From: Sphingomonas sp. Y38-1Y
Lineage (GTDB): Bacteria > Pseudomonadota > Alphaproteobacteria > Sphingomonadales > Sphingomonadaceae
DNA length: 64,000 nt
Assembly: GCF_032391395.1 (NCBI RefSeq)
Contig: NZ_CP135916.1
Location: forward strand, 2,387,001-2,451,000
Reading direction: 5' to 3'
In this document: positions 23,492 through 33,459 of the stretch, in pieces
Numbering within the stretch: position 1 is the first letter of the stretch
Layout: each line of letters opens with the position of its first letter
Program-made: the position numbers and the translations under genes
Notes under the pieces: generated by a model
Told to the model about the DNA's origin: nothing
What the model saw: only the letters and a program-made list of their open reading frames with translations
Databases searched by the model: none

Positions 23492-26293
23492 TTGACCGAC
23501 GAGACGTTGCTCGCCGACCCTTCGGACATTTCCCCCATCTCGATCGTCGACGAGATGAAGTCGAGCTATCTCGACTATGCCATGTCGGTCATCGTCGCGC
23601 GCGCGCTGCCCGACGTTCGCGACGGCCTGAAGCCCGTCCATCGCCGCATCCTGTTCTCGGCGAGCGAGAGCGGCTTCACCTACAACAAGCCCTATCGCAA
23701 GTCGGCGCGCATCGTCGGCGACGTCATCGGTAAGTACCATCCGCACGGCGACACCGCGATCTACGATGCGCTGGCCCGCATGACCCAGGACTGGTCGATG
23801 CGCGTGCCGCTAATCGACGGCCAGGGCAATTTCGGCTCGATGGACCCCGATCCGCCGGCGGCGATGCGGTATACCGAGGCGCGGCTGGCCCGCGTCACCA
23901 ACGAACTGCTGGCGGACCTCGACAAGGACACCGTCGACTTCCAGCCCAATTACGACGGGTCGGAGCATGAGCCGACCGTCCTTCCGGCGCGCTTTCCCAA
24001 CCTGCTCGTCAACGGCGCGGGCGGCATCGCCGTCGGCATGGCGACCAACGTGCCGCCGCATAATCTGGGCGAAGTCGTCAACGCCTGCCTCGCCTATGTC
24101 GACAGCCAGGGTGCGGTGACCGCCGACGAGCTGATGGAGATCGTCCCCGGCCCCGACTTCCCGACCGGCGCGATCATCCTCGGCCGCTCGGGCATCCGAA
24201 GCGCACACGGCACCGGCCGCGGCTCGATCATCCTGCGCAGCCGCCACACCTTCGAACAGCGCGGTGAGCGCCGCTCGATCGTCCTGACCGAGATCCCCTT
24301 CCAGCAGGGCAAGAACGCGCTGGTCGAGAAGATCGCGGAGGCCGCGAAGGACAAGCGCGTCGAGGGCGTCAGCGACATTCGCGACGAATCGAACCGCGAG
24401 GGCGTGCGGATCGTCATCGACCTGAAGCGCGACGCGACGCCCGAAGTCGTGCTCAACCAGATCTGGCGCCACACGCCCGCGCAGTCGAGCTTCGCCGCCA
24501 ACATGCTCGCGATCCGCGGCGGCCGGCCCGAGCTCCTCAACCTGCGTGACATCATCGAGAGCTTCGTCCGGTTTCGCGAGGAGGTCATCACCCGCCGCTC
24601 GAAGTTCGAGCTGGCCAAGGCCCGCGACCGCGCGCACATCTTGCTCGGCCTCGTCATCGCGGTCACCAACCTGGACGAGGTGGTTCGCATCATCCGCGGG
24701 TCGGAAAGCCCCGCGGCGGCCCGCCACGCGCTCCTGATGCGCGAATGGCCGATCGGCGAGATCATCCAGTACATCCACCTGGTCGAGGCGATGGACGAGG
24801 AGGTCGAGGGCGACACCTATCGCCTGTCCGACGTCCAGGTCCGCGCGATCCTGGACCTCAGGCTCCACCGCCTGACCGCACTCGGCCGCGACGAGATCGG
24901 CGGCGAGCTTGCCGAACTCGCCGCCTCGATCGCCGAATTGCTCGAGATCCTCGGCAACCGCGTCAAGCTCTACGAAGTGATGCGCGGCGAGCTGGTCGAG
25001 GTGCGCGACGCCTTCGCCACCCCGCGCCGGACCGAGATCGCCGCCGCCGCCGACGGGATCGAGGACGAAGACCTGATCGAGCGCGAGGACATGGTCGTTA
25101 CCGTGACCATGCAGGGCTATATCAAGCGCACCCCGCTCGATGCGTTCCGCGCCCAGGCGCGCGGCGGCAAGGGCCGCGCCGGCATGGCGACCAAGGACGA
25201 GGATGCGGTCACCAACCTGTTCGTCACCTCGACGCACACGCCAGTGCTGTTCTTCTCCACGCTCGGCCGCGTCTATCGCATGAAGGTGTGGCGCCTGCCC
25301 GAGGGCGGGCCGGCGACGCGCGGGCGACCGATGGTCAACCTCCTCCCGCTGGCGGCGGGCGAGACGATCTCGACCGTACTGCCACTGCCGGAGGACGAGG
25401 CCGAGTGGGGCAAGCTCCACGTCATGTTCGCGACCGCGCGCGGCTCGGTCCGCCGCAACTCGATGGACGCGTTTACCAACGTGCCCACCGCCGGCAAGAT
25501 CGCGATGAAGTTCGAGGGTGAGGACGCCGACGATCGCCTGATCGGCGTCGCGTTGCTGGAAGAGGGCGACGATGTCCTGCTCGCCAGCCGCCAGGGCAAG
25601 GCGATCCGCTTCCCCGGCGAGGACGTTCGCGAATTTCAGAGCCGCAACTCGACCGGCGTGCGCGGCATGAGCCTGCGCACCGACGACGAGGTGATTTCAC
25701 TGTCGATCCTCCACCGCGCCGGCATCCGCGACCAGGACGAGCGCGAGGAGTATCTCCGCTTCGCCGCCTGGAAGCCCGAGCGCGATGGCGAGATGGCCGA
25801 TCAGGAACGCTATGCCGAGCTTCAGGCGCGCGAGCAGTTCATCCTGACCGTCTGCGCCAACGGCTATGGCAAGCTGTCCTCCGCCTATGAGTATCGCCGC
25901 ACCGGCCGCGGCGGCCAGGGCATCACGAACATCGACAATATCGGCCGCAACGGCCCGGTGGTCGCCAGCTTCCCCGCCTCCAAGAGCGACCAGCTCATGC
26001 TCGTCACCGACCAGGCCAAGCTGATCCGCATGCCGCTCACGTCGCTGCGCGTCATCGGCCGCGGCTCGGCGGGCGTGCGGCTGTTCAACGTCGGCGACGG
26101 CGAGCATGTCGTGGGCGTCGCGCGCATCGACGAGGAGCCAGAGCCCGAGAACGCCGCTGAGGCGCTGATCGCTGAGGAGCGCGAGGAACTGGCCGAGCTC
26201 GAAGCCGACAAGGCGATCGTCGTCGACGACGGCACCAGCGAAGCGACGCTCAGCGAGCGTGTCGAGGAAGAGGATGACGACGATGCCGAATGA
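23492..26293 (+). CDS. gyrA: DNA gyrase subunit A
   Basis: A 933-residue gyrase A subunit, which cuts and passes DNA to introduce negative supercoils with GyrB. The active-site Tyr is Tyr127 in MRYTEAR. The quinolone-resistance region reads [11 protein letters not shown], with Thr88 at the Ser83 position and Asp92 at the Asp87 position of the E. coli enzyme. The GyrA box appears as [10 protein letters not shown] in the C-terminal beta-pinwheel, marking it as gyrase and not ParC. The C-terminus is very acidic (EEEDDDDAE). It starts at TTG 23492. The next gene begins inside its last codons. Confidence 0.97.
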   Translation: MTDETLLADPSDISPISIVDEMKSSYLDYAMSVIVARALPDVRDGLKPVHRRILFSASESGFTYNKPYRKSARIVGDVIGKYHPHGDTAIYDALARMTQDWSMRVPLIDGQGNFGSMDPDPPAAMRYTEARLARVTNELLADLDKDTVDFQPNYDGSEHEPTVLPARFPNLLVNGAGGIAVGMATNVPPHNLGEVVNACLAYVDSQGAVTADELMEIVPGPDFPTGAIILGRSGIRSAHGTGRGSIILRSRHTFEQRGERRSIVLTEIPFQQGKNALVEKIAEAAKDKRVEGVSDIRDESNREGVRIVIDLKRDATPEVVLNQIWRHTPAQSSFAANMLAIRGGRPELLNLRDIIESFVRFREEVITRRSKFELAKARDRAHILLGLVIAVTNLDEVVRIIRGSESPAAARHALLMREWPIGEIIQYIHLVEAMDEEVEGDTYRLSDVQVRAILDLRLHRLTALGRDEIGGELAELAASIAELLEILGNRVKLYEVMRGELVEVRDAFATPRRTEIAAAADGIEDEDLIEREDMVVTVTMQGYIKRTPLDAFRAQARGGKGRAGMATKDEDAVTNLFVTSTHTPVLFFSTLGRVYRMKVWRLPEGGPATRGRPMVNLLPLAAGETISTVLPLPEDEAEWGKLHVMFATARGSVRRNSMDAFTNVPTAGKIAMKFEGEDADDRLIGVALLEEGDDVLLASRQGKAIRFPGEDVREFQSRNSTGVRGMSLRTDDEVISLSILHRAGIRDQDEREEYLRFAAWKPERDGEMADQERYAELQAREQFILTVCANGYGKLSSAYEYRRTGRGGQGITNIDNIGRNGPVVASFPASKSDQLMLVTDQAKLIRMPLTSLRVIGRGSAGVRLFNVGDGEHVVGVARIDEEPEPENAAEALIAEEREELAELEADKAIVVDDGTSEATLSERVEEEDDDDAE

Positions 26294-26639
26294 TCGTCCG
26301 ACACTCGCCTACAAGGTGTTAACGGCCGATCAGATGGCCGCGCTGGAGGCGGACGGCACCTTTGCCGGCGCGCCGGTGGATCTCGCCGACGGCTACGTCC
26401 ATCTGTCCACCGCCGCGCAGCTCACCGAGACGGTCGACAAGCACTTCGCCGGGCAGGCCGATCTTCATGTCGCGGCGGTCGACCTGGAAGCGCTGGGCGA
26501 GACGGTGAAGTGGGAAGAAAGCCGCGGCGGGCAGCTGTTCCCGCACATCTACGGCGCGCTGCCGCTGGAAGCGGTGGTGGCGTACGGCCCGCTTCAGCTT
26601 GGAGACGATGGCGTCGTGCGGCTGCCCGTCGCCGGCTGA
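26274..26639 (+). CDS. DUF952 family protein
   Basis: A protein of about 121 residues of the DUF952 family, which has an ADP-ribosyltransferase-like fold but no established role. The family core is recognisable: YKVLTADQMAALEADG, then VDLADGYVHLSTAAQL and HFAGQADL. I start at ATG 26274, which has GAGG 6 nt upstream; ATG 26283 is an alternative. Either start lies within the end of gyrA, so the two are co-transcribed and probably coupled. Confidence 0.87.
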   Translation: MTTMPNDRPTLAYKVLTADQMAALEADGTFAGAPVDLADGYVHLSTAAQLTETVDKHFAGQADLHVAAVDLEALGETVKWEESRGGQLFPHIYGALPLEAVVAYGPLQLGDDGVVRLPVAG

Positions 26640-26718
26640 GGGATAGAGACTGCTCCTGCATCGTTAAGTGACGGAACGGCCGTGCATTTCAGCCGGCCGC
26701 AATCCGATCGGAACGATG

Positions 26719-27780
26719 ATGAGCAAGACTGCCCTGGTCGTGGGTGCAAGCGGGATCGTCGGCAGCGCGGCGGCGCGTCTGCTGGTCGAGCGCGGCTGGC
26801 GGGTTCACGGATTGGCGCGGCGGCCCGTCGCACAGGACGGGGTCGTCCCGGTCGCCGCCGACCTGTTGGACGCCGCCGGCACGCGCGCGGCAATCGGCGG
26901 CCTCTCGCCCGACGCCGTCTTCATCACCACCTGGCTGCGGCAGGACAGCGAGGCGGAGAACATCCGCGTCAACAGCGCGATGGTCCGCAATCTGCTGGAT
27001 GCGCTGCCCCGTCCTAACGGTCCGCGTCACGTCGCGCTCGTCACCGGGCTCAAGCATTATCTCGGCCCCTTCGAGGCCTATGGCCAGGGCAGCTTGCCCC
27101 AGACTCCGTTCCGAGAGACGCAGGGCCGCCTCGACATCGACAATTTCTATCACGCTCAGGAGGACGAGGTCTTCGCCGCCGCCGCGCGCGACGGCTTCAG
27201 CTGGAGCGTGCATCGCCCGCATACCGTGATCGGCAAGGCGGTCGGCAACGCCATGACCATGGGCACGACGCTCGCCGTCTATGCCACGCTGTGCCGCGAG
27301 CTCGGTCGTCCCTTCGTGTTCCCCGGTTCGGCCGCGCAGTGGGGGGGTCTCACCGACATGACCGATGCAGGGCAGCTCGCTCGACAACTGCTTTGGGCGA
27401 CCGAAACGCCCGCCGCGCATGACGAGGCGTTCAACATCGTCAATGGCGACGTGTTTCGCTGGCAATGGATGTGGGGGCAGATCGCCGAGTGGTTCGGTCT
27501 GACGCCAGCACCCTTCGACGGCACCGCCCGCCCGCTCGCCGATCAGATGCAGGGCCTATCGGAGCCTTGGCGTGGGATCGCACAGCGAGAGGGCTTGGTC
27601 GAACCCGATCTCGACCGCCTGGCCTCGCCCTGGCACACCGACGCCGATCTCGGCCGCCCGATCGAGGTCGTGACCGACATGTCGAAGAGCCGTAAGCTGG
27701 GCTTCCTCGACTATCAGGCAACCGATGAGGCGTTCTTCGCCTTGTTCGAGCGGCTGCGCGCCGACCGGCTGATCCCCTAG
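26719..27780 (+). CDS. PRISE-type SDR (progesterone 5-beta-reductase/iridoid synthase-like)
   Basis: A 353-residue extended SDR. The nucleotide motif is VGASGIVGSAAARLL at the N-terminus. The segments NFYHAQEDEVF and FSWSVHRPHTVIG match the PRISE subgroup, where the Tyr of NFY and an upstream Lys replace the usual YxxxK pair (the Lys is in GLKHYLG). This group reduces activated C=C bonds of enones. ATG 26716 and 26719 are both possible starts; GGAACG precedes them. Physiological substrate unknown. It is convergent with otsA, with only 13 nt between the stops. Confidence 0.82.
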   Translation: MSKTALVVGASGIVGSAAARLLVERGWRVHGLARRPVAQDGVVPVAADLLDAAGTRAAIGGLSPDAVFITTWLRQDSEAENIRVNSAMVRNLLDALPRPNGPRHVALVTGLKHYLGPFEAYGQGSLPQTPFRETQGRLDIDNFYHAQEDEVFAAAARDGFSWSVHRPHTVIGKAVGNAMTMGTTLAVYATLCRELGRPFVFPGSAAQWGGLTDMTDAGQLARQLLWATETPAAHDEAFNIVNGDVFRWQWMWGQIAEWFGLTPAPFDGTARPLADQMQGLSEPWRGIAQREGLVEPDLDRLASPWHTDADLGRPIEVVTDMSKSRKLGFLDYQATDEAFFALFERLRADRLIP

Positions 27781-27793
27781 CTGGCCGTCGGCG

Positions 27794-29179
27794 TCAGTTC
27801 GCCGCCACCTTCTCGATCAGCGCGTCGGTGAAACGCTTGCGCCACCACACCACGTCCTCCGCCTCGACATTGTCCATCATCGCGCGCCAGCGTTCGATGC
27901 GTTCGTAGAGCGGCATCTTCAGCGCGGCGATGATCGCGTCGCTGATCTCCTCGGCGCTGTACGGATTGATGAGCAGCGCGCCGACGCCCATCTGCGCCGC
28001 CGCACCGGCGAAGCGCGAGAGGATCAGGACGCCGGGGTTTTCGGGGTCCTGCGCCGCGACATATTCCTTGGCCACCAGGTTCATGCCGTCACGAAGCGGC
28101 GTCACCAGCCCGATCTTCGCCGCGCGATAGATACCGGCGAGCTGTTCGCGCGGATAGCCCTGGTTGACGTAGCGAATCGGCACCCAGTCGACATCGGCAT
28201 AGGCGCCGTTGATCCGCCCCGACAGCCCGTCGAGCGCGGCACGGATCTTCTGATAACTTCCCACCGACCCGCGCGACGGCGGTGCGATCTGAAGCAGAAA
28301 CACTTCCTTGCGCTCCTCGGGATGCGCCTGGAGGAAGCGTTCGTAGCCGAGGAAGCGCTCCTCCAGCCCCTTGGAATAATCGAGCCGGTCGACGCCGACG
28401 ATCAGGTCGCGCCCAACCGCGCTGTCGCGCATCCGGCGGTAGGCGAGCCGCGCGGCGGGCGAGCGCGACGCCTCGATGAACTCGGTCGCGTCGATGCCGA
28501 TCGGGTTGGCCATCACCTGCACGCGGCGGTCGCCGAGGCGCAGATACTCGCCCTCGACCACTGCCCCCATCTCGTCTACGGCATAGTCGCAGAAGCTGTC
28601 GAGCCATTCCTGCGTGTGGAAGCCGATCACGTCATAGTCGAACAGATGCCCGACCAGCTCGGCGGCCTCGGGAAGCACCGCCAACAGCCGGCGCGGCGGC
28701 CAGGGGATGTGGAGGAAGAAACCAATCCGGTTCTGGCACCCGCGGCGGCGCAGCTCGCTGCCCAGCGGGAACATGTGGTAATCCTGGATCCACACCGCAT
28801 CGTCGGGTTCGATCAGCGGGCGGACGGTATCGGCAAAGCGCTGGTTAACGCGGCTGTACCCGCCGGCGAAGTCGCGCTCATATTCGGCCAGGTCGATGCG
28901 GTAATGGAACAGCGGCCACAACGTCCGGTTGGCGTAGCCGTTGTAATATTCGTCGACGTCCTGCTCTTCCAGGTCGACCGTCGCCGTGGTCACGTCGTCA
29001 TAGCGCTGGAAATTGATGTGGCCGTTGAACTGTTCGGTCGTCTCGCCCGACCAGCCGAACCAGATGCCCTTATACTCGCGAAGCGCGGCCGCCAATGCCA
29101 CCGCCAGTCCGCCCTGCGCCCCAGAATGCGAATCCTTGGGGGCCGAAACGCGGTTGGAGATGATGATGAGTCGACTCAA
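27794..29179 (-). CDS. otsA: Alpha,alpha-trehalose-phosphate synthase (GT20)
   Basis: A 461-residue enzyme that joins UDP-glucose and glucose-6-phosphate to trehalose-6-phosphate. It has LIIISNRVSAP at the N-terminus, the GGLAVAL loop, VWIQDYHMFPL, GFFLHIPWP, GVDRLDYSKGLEER and the C-terminal NLVAKEYVAAQ, all diagnostic for OtsA. I prefer TTG 29179 as start: it overlaps the preceding stop as TTGA, has GGAG 9 nt upstream, and yields the standard MSRL beginning; ATG 29194 would add five residues without a visible ribosome site. It is last in the otsB-GH15-otsA cluster. Confidence 0.95.
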   Translation of the reverse strand: MSRLIIISNRVSAPKDSHSGAQGGLAVALAAALREYKGIWFGWSGETTEQFNGHINFQRYDDVTTATVDLEEQDVDEYYNGYANRTLWPLFHYRIDLAEYERDFAGGYSRVNQRFADTVRPLIEPDDAVWIQDYHMFPLGSELRRRGCQNRIGFFLHIPWPPRRLLAVLPEAAELVGHLFDYDVIGFHTQEWLDSFCDYAVDEMGAVVEGEYLRLGDRRVQVMANPIGIDATEFIEASRSPAARLAYRRMRDSAVGRDLIVGVDRLDYSKGLEERFLGYERFLQAHPEERKEVFLLQIAPPSRGSVGSYQKIRAALDGLSGRINGAYADVDWVPIRYVNQGYPREQLAGIYRAAKIGLVTPLRDGMNLVAKEYVAAQDPENPGVLILSRFAGAAAQMGVGALLINPYSAEEISDAIIAALKMPLYERIERWRAMMDNVEAEDVVWWRKRFTDALIEKVAAN

Positions 29180-30972
29180 CGGATCGCGCTCCATGGTTTA
29201 CTCAGCAGGACGGCGCAGTTGATCATGCCGACCAGCGAATAGGTCTGCGGGTAATTGCCCCAAAGCTCGCCGGTGACGGGGTCGATATCCTCCGACAGCA
29301 GCCCCGCGCCCGTGCGGCGCGAGAGCATTTCCTCGAACAGCTCGCGCGCATCGCCATCGCGGCCGGTGAAGTGCAGCGCCTCGATGAGCCAGAAGGTGCA
29401 CACGTTGAACGCGGTCTCGGGCAGGCCGAAATCATCCTCCGTGTCGTAGCGGAGCATGTGGCTGCCGCGCCTTAACCCATGTTCGACTGCCTCCAGCGTG
29501 CCGCGAAAGCGCGGGTCGTCGGGCGACTGGAAGCGCAGGTCGAGCAGCTGGATGAGGCTTGCGTCGAGGTCGTCGCCCGAGAAGGTCGCCGACATGCGCT
29601 GCGTGTCCTCGCGCCAGGCCGAGGTCTCGATCTTGTCGCGCATGATCGCCGCGCGGTCGTTCCAGAACTCGGCGCGGTCGGTCAGGCCCAGCCGCTCGGC
29701 CGCATTGCCCAGCCGGTCGCACGCCGCCCAGCACATCGCCGCCGAATAGGTGTGGACCGACTGGCGCGTGCGCAGCTCCCACAGGCCGGCATCGGGCTTG
29801 TCATAGAGCTCCCAGGCGCGCTCGCCGACGCGCTCCAGCGCCTCGAAATCCTCGACCCCCGCCATGCGGAACAGCCGCGCGTCGAAGAACGCCTGAACGT
29901 TGGACAGTACGATCTGGCCATAGGCGTCGTGCTGGACCTGCTCGGCCGCCTGGTTGCCGACGCGCACCGGCCCCATGCCGCGATAGCCGGCCAACCGCGG
30001 CGCCTGCACCTCCGGCAGCCGCTTCTCACCCAGCACGCCGTACAGCGGCTGAATCGAGCCGCCCTTGGCATCGTCGACGATGTTGCGAAGATAGCCGAGA
30101 TAGCCCTCGAGCACGTCGAGCGCGCCGACGCGGTTCAGCGCCTGCACCGTGTAATAGGCGTCACGGATCCAGCAGTAGCGATAGTCCCAATTGCGCTGCG
30201 ACCCGGCATGTTCGGGGATCGACGTCGTCAGCGCCGCGACGATCGCGCCCGTCTCCTCATGCTGACAAAGCTTGAGCGTGATCGCCGCGCGGATGACGAC
30301 GTCCTGCCATTCGAGCGGGGTGGCAAGGCCGCGCGACCAATGCTGCCAATGCTGCGTCGTATAGGTCAGCATCTCCTCGACCGCCGTGGCGATGTCGCCG
30401 CCGAAGCTTTCGTCGGGGCCGAGGAAGAAGTAGAGAGGCCGCTCGACGCGGAACGGCAGCTCCTCCCAGAGCAGCCCGACCGGCGCATTGGTGGTGAGGC
30501 GAAGCTGCTGCCCCTCGAGCAGGAAGCGGATATGGTTCGAGCCCGACGTCCGCTCGACCGCGGCATCGCCCCAGCCGCGCGTCGGGCGAAGCCGCATGCG
30601 GATGCGCGGGCTGCCCGACACCGGCCGGATGACGCGCACGAACGCGACCGGGCGATAGGTGCGCCCCAGCCGTTCGAAGCGGGGGCAGAAGTCGATCACC
30701 TCGATCGCGCTGCCGCTCGCGTCGGTCATGCGGCTGACCAGGATCGGCGTGTTGCGGCGATACTCCTGCTTGACGCCGTGACAGTCCTGAAGATCGACCG
30801 ACCACAGCCCCACCGCATCGTCGCTGGCCGGATCGCGGCCGTCGAGCAGCGAGGAGAAGACGGGATCGCCGTCGACGCGCGGCACGCAGCCCCACACGAG
30901 CCGGGCGGACGTGTCGATCAGCGCCGACACCTGGCAATTGCCGATCGGCCATAGGTCTAGGGTCGGGCTCAC
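29176..30972 (-). CDS. Glycoside hydrolase family 15 protein (glucoamylase/trehalase-like)
   Basis: A 598-residue cytosolic protein. It has the N-terminal beta-sandwich and the (alpha/alpha)6 barrel of GH15. The substrate site is seen in GSQRNWDYRYCWIRDAYY, the general acid in GLWELRTRQSVHTYSAAMCW, and the second carboxylate region in GLLSEDIDPVTGELWGNYPQ. Bacterial GH15 proteins include trehalases, glucodextranases and glucoamylases; placement between otsB and otsA makes trehalose or a trehalose-linked glucan a reasonable guess. The start GTG 30972 is supported by GGAGG 7 nt upstream and a GTGA overlap with the otsB stop. There is no signal peptide. Confidence 0.9.
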   Translation of the reverse strand: MSPTLDLWPIGNCQVSALIDTSARLVWGCVPRVDGDPVFSSLLDGRDPASDDAVGLWSVDLQDCHGVKQEYRRNTPILVSRMTDASGSAIEVIDFCPRFERLGRTYRPVAFVRVIRPVSGSPRIRMRLRPTRGWGDAAVERTSGSNHIRFLLEGQQLRLTTNAPVGLLWEELPFRVERPLYFFLGPDESFGGDIATAVEEMLTYTTQHWQHWSRGLATPLEWQDVVIRAAITLKLCQHEETGAIVAALTTSIPEHAGSQRNWDYRYCWIRDAYYTVQALNRVGALDVLEGYLGYLRNIVDDAKGGSIQPLYGVLGEKRLPEVQAPRLAGYRGMGPVRVGNQAAEQVQHDAYGQIVLSNVQAFFDARLFRMAGVEDFEALERVGERAWELYDKPDAGLWELRTRQSVHTYSAAMCWAACDRLGNAAERLGLTDRAEFWNDRAAIMRDKIETSAWREDTQRMSATFSGDDLDASLIQLLDLRFQSPDDPRFRGTLEAVEHGLRRGSHMLRYDTEDDFGLPETAFNVCTFWLIEALHFTGRDGDARELFEEMLSRRTGAGLLSEDIDPVTGELWGNYPQTYSLVGMINCAVLLSKPWSAIR

Positions 30973-31724
30973 AGATATGCCTCCGTCGCGCGGGCCAGCC
31001 ATTGGCGGACCGCGGTTACATCATCGAGTCGATAGCGGGCGTGCGTCTCTCGCTCCGGCCCGATCAGGATCCCGGCGCCGCCCAGCGCCTCGACCGCGCG
31101 AAAGCCGTCCTCGTCGGTGACGTCGTCACCCAGAAAGACGGGGCGGCTGCCGGCGAAGGGCGGCTCGCCCATCAGCCGCTCGATCGCCGCGCCCTTGTCG
31201 CCGGCACCGGCGCGCAGCTCGACCATCATCTTGCCGGGCTGGAGGTGGAGGCCGTGCGCGGCGGCGAGCCGTTCGGCCAGGGCATGCGCCTCGGCCTCCG
31301 CACCCGGCGCCATACGATAATGAAGGCCCGCGCCATAAGGCTTGGTCTCGACGATCACGCCCTCATGCCCGGCGGCAAACGCCCGCATCTCCGCCATGAC
31401 GTCGTCGAGGCCGGCGGGCAGCTCGGGGCCGGCGGTGCGGCCATCGGGCCAGCGGAACTCGACGCCGTGGCTGCCGCCGATCACGAACGGCGTGCCGCCG
31501 AACATCGACACGATCCGCTCGCTCGCACGGCCGGTGACGATCGCCAGCCGCCCGTCGAGCGCATGGCCGACGCGCGCGAGCAGCCGGATCAGCTCGGCAT
31601 CCGGATGGACGAGGTCGGGCCGGTCCTGAAGCTCGACGAGGGTGCCGTCGAAGTCGAGGAACAGCCCTGCTCCGCCGAGCAGGTCGCGCGGCGGCGCGGG
31701 CAATCGGGTGTTGGTGTCGATCAA
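30969..31724 (-). CDS. otsB: Trehalose-6-phosphate phosphatase
   Basis: A 251-residue HAD-family phosphatase that dephosphorylates trehalose-6-phosphate. The nucleophile motif is FLDFDGTLVE, motif II lies in IVTGR, and motif IV is GDDVTDEDGF. A cap domain occupies the middle. The start TTG 31724 has GGAGG 5 nt upstream; longer in-frame sequence upstream is antisense to the monooxygenase. It is the first gene of the trehalose cluster and is linked to the GH15 gene by a GTGA overlap. Confidence 0.95.
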   Translation of the reverse strand: MIDTNTRLPAPPRDLLGGAGLFLDFDGTLVELQDRPDLVHPDAELIRLLARVGHALDGRLAIVTGRASERIVSMFGGTPFVIGGSHGVEFRWPDGRTAGPELPAGLDDVMAEMRAFAAGHEGVIVETKPYGAGLHYRMAPGAEAEAHALAERLAAAHGLHLQPGKMMVELRAGAGDKGAAIERLMGEPPFAGSRPVFLGDDVTDEDGFRAVEALGGAGILIGPERETHARYRLDDVTAVRQWLARATEAYL

Positions 31725-31795
31725 GTCTGCCTCCGCACCCTTGGGAATGTTCCGGTCCCGGTGCGGTTCCGCAATGCGGCAAAAACCGATCCTTG

Positions 31796-33268
31796 TCAGG
31801 CCGCGTCTTTGCGCGCCGTCTCGGGGCTGGCGAACTCCATCGCATCGTCGACGCGGCCGAAGCGGAGCGCCATCAGGTCCTTGAGGTAATTCTGATGCAG
31901 CCGCCACGGCGCGCGCCGGCCCTGCTTGGGAAAACGGTCGACCGCGCGCTGGACATAGGTGGAGGTGAAATCGAGGAACGCCTCGTCCCCCGCCTCGCCC
32001 TCGCCCACCCGCGGCGTTGCCGACCGCATGCCCTTCGCACGCATCGCCTTGAGCAAGCGACAGACATAGGCGGCGGTCAGGTCGGCCTTCAGCGTCCATG
32101 ACGCGTTGGTATAGCCGAAGACATAGGCGAGGTTCGGCACGTCGCTGAACATCATCCCCTTGTAGTTCAGCGTCCTGGCGAAATCGATCGGCGTGCCGTC
32201 GAAACTGACGGGCATGTCGTCCATCAGCTTGAGCTCCAGCCCGGTCGCGGTGACCACGATGTCGGCGGGCACATGCGTGCCGTCGGCCATGACGATGCCG
32301 TCCGCGTCGAAACGCTCGATGCTGCCGGTGACGACGCTCGCCCGCCCCGTGCGCAGCGCCTCGAACAGGTCGCCGTCGGGCACAAGGCACAGCCGCTGGT
32401 CCCAGGGGTCGTAGCGCGGGGTGAAGTGCGTCTCGACATCGTAATCGGGGCCGAGATGGTCGCGCACCCAGCCGATCAGCTTCTTCGCCGCCGGCTTCGG
32501 GTTCTTGCGCATTTGGCTGTAGAAGAATTGCCCGATCAGCGCGTTGCGCCAGCGGATCGTCCGCGCCGCGCCGCCCGCACCCAGGGCGCGGCGAAGGCCA
32601 TTGGCGACGCGATCGGCGGCCGGGCGCGCGACGACATAGGTCGGCGATCGCTGCACCATCGTCACCGCCGCGCCCTGGTCGGCGAGCGCGGGCACCAGCG
32701 TCATCGCCGTCGCGCCGCTGCCGATCACCGCGACGCGCTTGGCCGCGACGTTCAGGTCTTCGGGCCAGAACTGGGGATGGACGATCCGCCCGGCGAACGC
32801 CTCCGCGCCGGGAAACTTGGGCGCATGGCCGCGCTCGTAATCATAATAGCCCGTGCACATCACCACGAAGCGACAGGCGAACGTCCGCCGCTCCCCCGCC
32901 TGATCGATCGTCAGCGTCCACGCGGCATCGGCGCTCGACCAGTCGGCGGCAATGACGCGCGTTTGCGTCTGGATATGCGGCTCGACCCCGGTCTCGCGCG
33001 CGGTGTCCTGAAGATAGGACAGGATCGACCCGCCATCGGCGATCGCCTTCGCCCCCGTCCACGGCCGGAAGTTATAGCCGAGCGTGTACATGTCCGAATC
33101 CGACCGCACGCCGGGATAGCGGAACAGGTCCCAGGTCCCGCCCAGCCGCTCGCGCGCCTCCAGCACCGTGAAGCTGAGATCGGGACACTCGACCTTCAAA
33201 TGCCGGGCCATGCCGATCCCCGACAAGCCGGCCCCCACCACCACGACATCGAACCACTGGTCGGCCAT
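31796..33268 (-). CDS. Flavin-containing monooxygenase (EthA / Baeyer-Villiger-like)
   Basis: A 490-residue FAD/NADPH monooxygenase. The FAD motif is VVGAGLSGIGMA at the N-terminus with ERLGGTWDLFRYPGVRSD, as in EthA-type enzymes. The NADPH motif is VIGSGATAMT, and the central FxGxxxHxxxW-like fingerprint appears as FAGRIVHPQFWPED. The late ATG motif reads VVTATGLELKL. It would insert oxygen into ketones or oxidise sulfur or nitrogen compounds. The ATG at 33268 has GGGAG upstream. The otsB start is 71 nt beyond its stop on the same strand, so read-through into the trehalose genes is possible. Confidence 0.9.
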   Translation of the reverse strand: MADQWFDVVVVGAGLSGIGMARHLKVECPDLSFTVLEARERLGGTWDLFRYPGVRSDSDMYTLGYNFRPWTGAKAIADGGSILSYLQDTARETGVEPHIQTQTRVIAADWSSADAAWTLTIDQAGERRTFACRFVVMCTGYYDYERGHAPKFPGAEAFAGRIVHPQFWPEDLNVAAKRVAVIGSGATAMTLVPALADQGAAVTMVQRSPTYVVARPAADRVANGLRRALGAGGAARTIRWRNALIGQFFYSQMRKNPKPAAKKLIGWVRDHLGPDYDVETHFTPRYDPWDQRLCLVPDGDLFEALRTGRASVVTGSIERFDADGIVMADGTHVPADIVVTATGLELKLMDDMPVSFDGTPIDFARTLNYKGMMFSDVPNLAYVFGYTNASWTLKADLTAAYVCRLLKAMRAKGMRSATPRVGEGEAGDEAFLDFTSTYVQRAVDRFPKQGRRAPWRLHQNYLKDLMALRFGRVDDAMEFASPETARKDAA

Positions 33269-33325
33269 CAAGCGCTCTCCCGAGCGTACCGGATATTCGA
33301 TTGGCTACGCCAGAACCACTTAAAT

Positions 33326-33436
33326 CCGTTCGTCCTGAGTAGCCGCTGAGCCTGTCGAAGCGGCGTATCGAAGGACCGCCACGGGTACTTCGATACGCGC
33401 CTTCGCCTTCGCTCAGTCGCTACTCAGCACGAACGG
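33326..33436. repeat. Palindromic repeat, 'CCTGTCGAAG' family
   Basis: Left end CCGTTCGTCCTGAGTAGC and right end GCTACTCAGCACGAACGG are near-perfect inverted copies. Inner segments GCGTATCGAAG and CTTCGATACGC pair as well. The element is about 110 bp and lies between the tamB stop and the monooxygenase start. A relative is at 63822. Confidence 0.85.
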
Positions 33437-33459
33437 AGGAAATGTACTCCTGTATGTTC

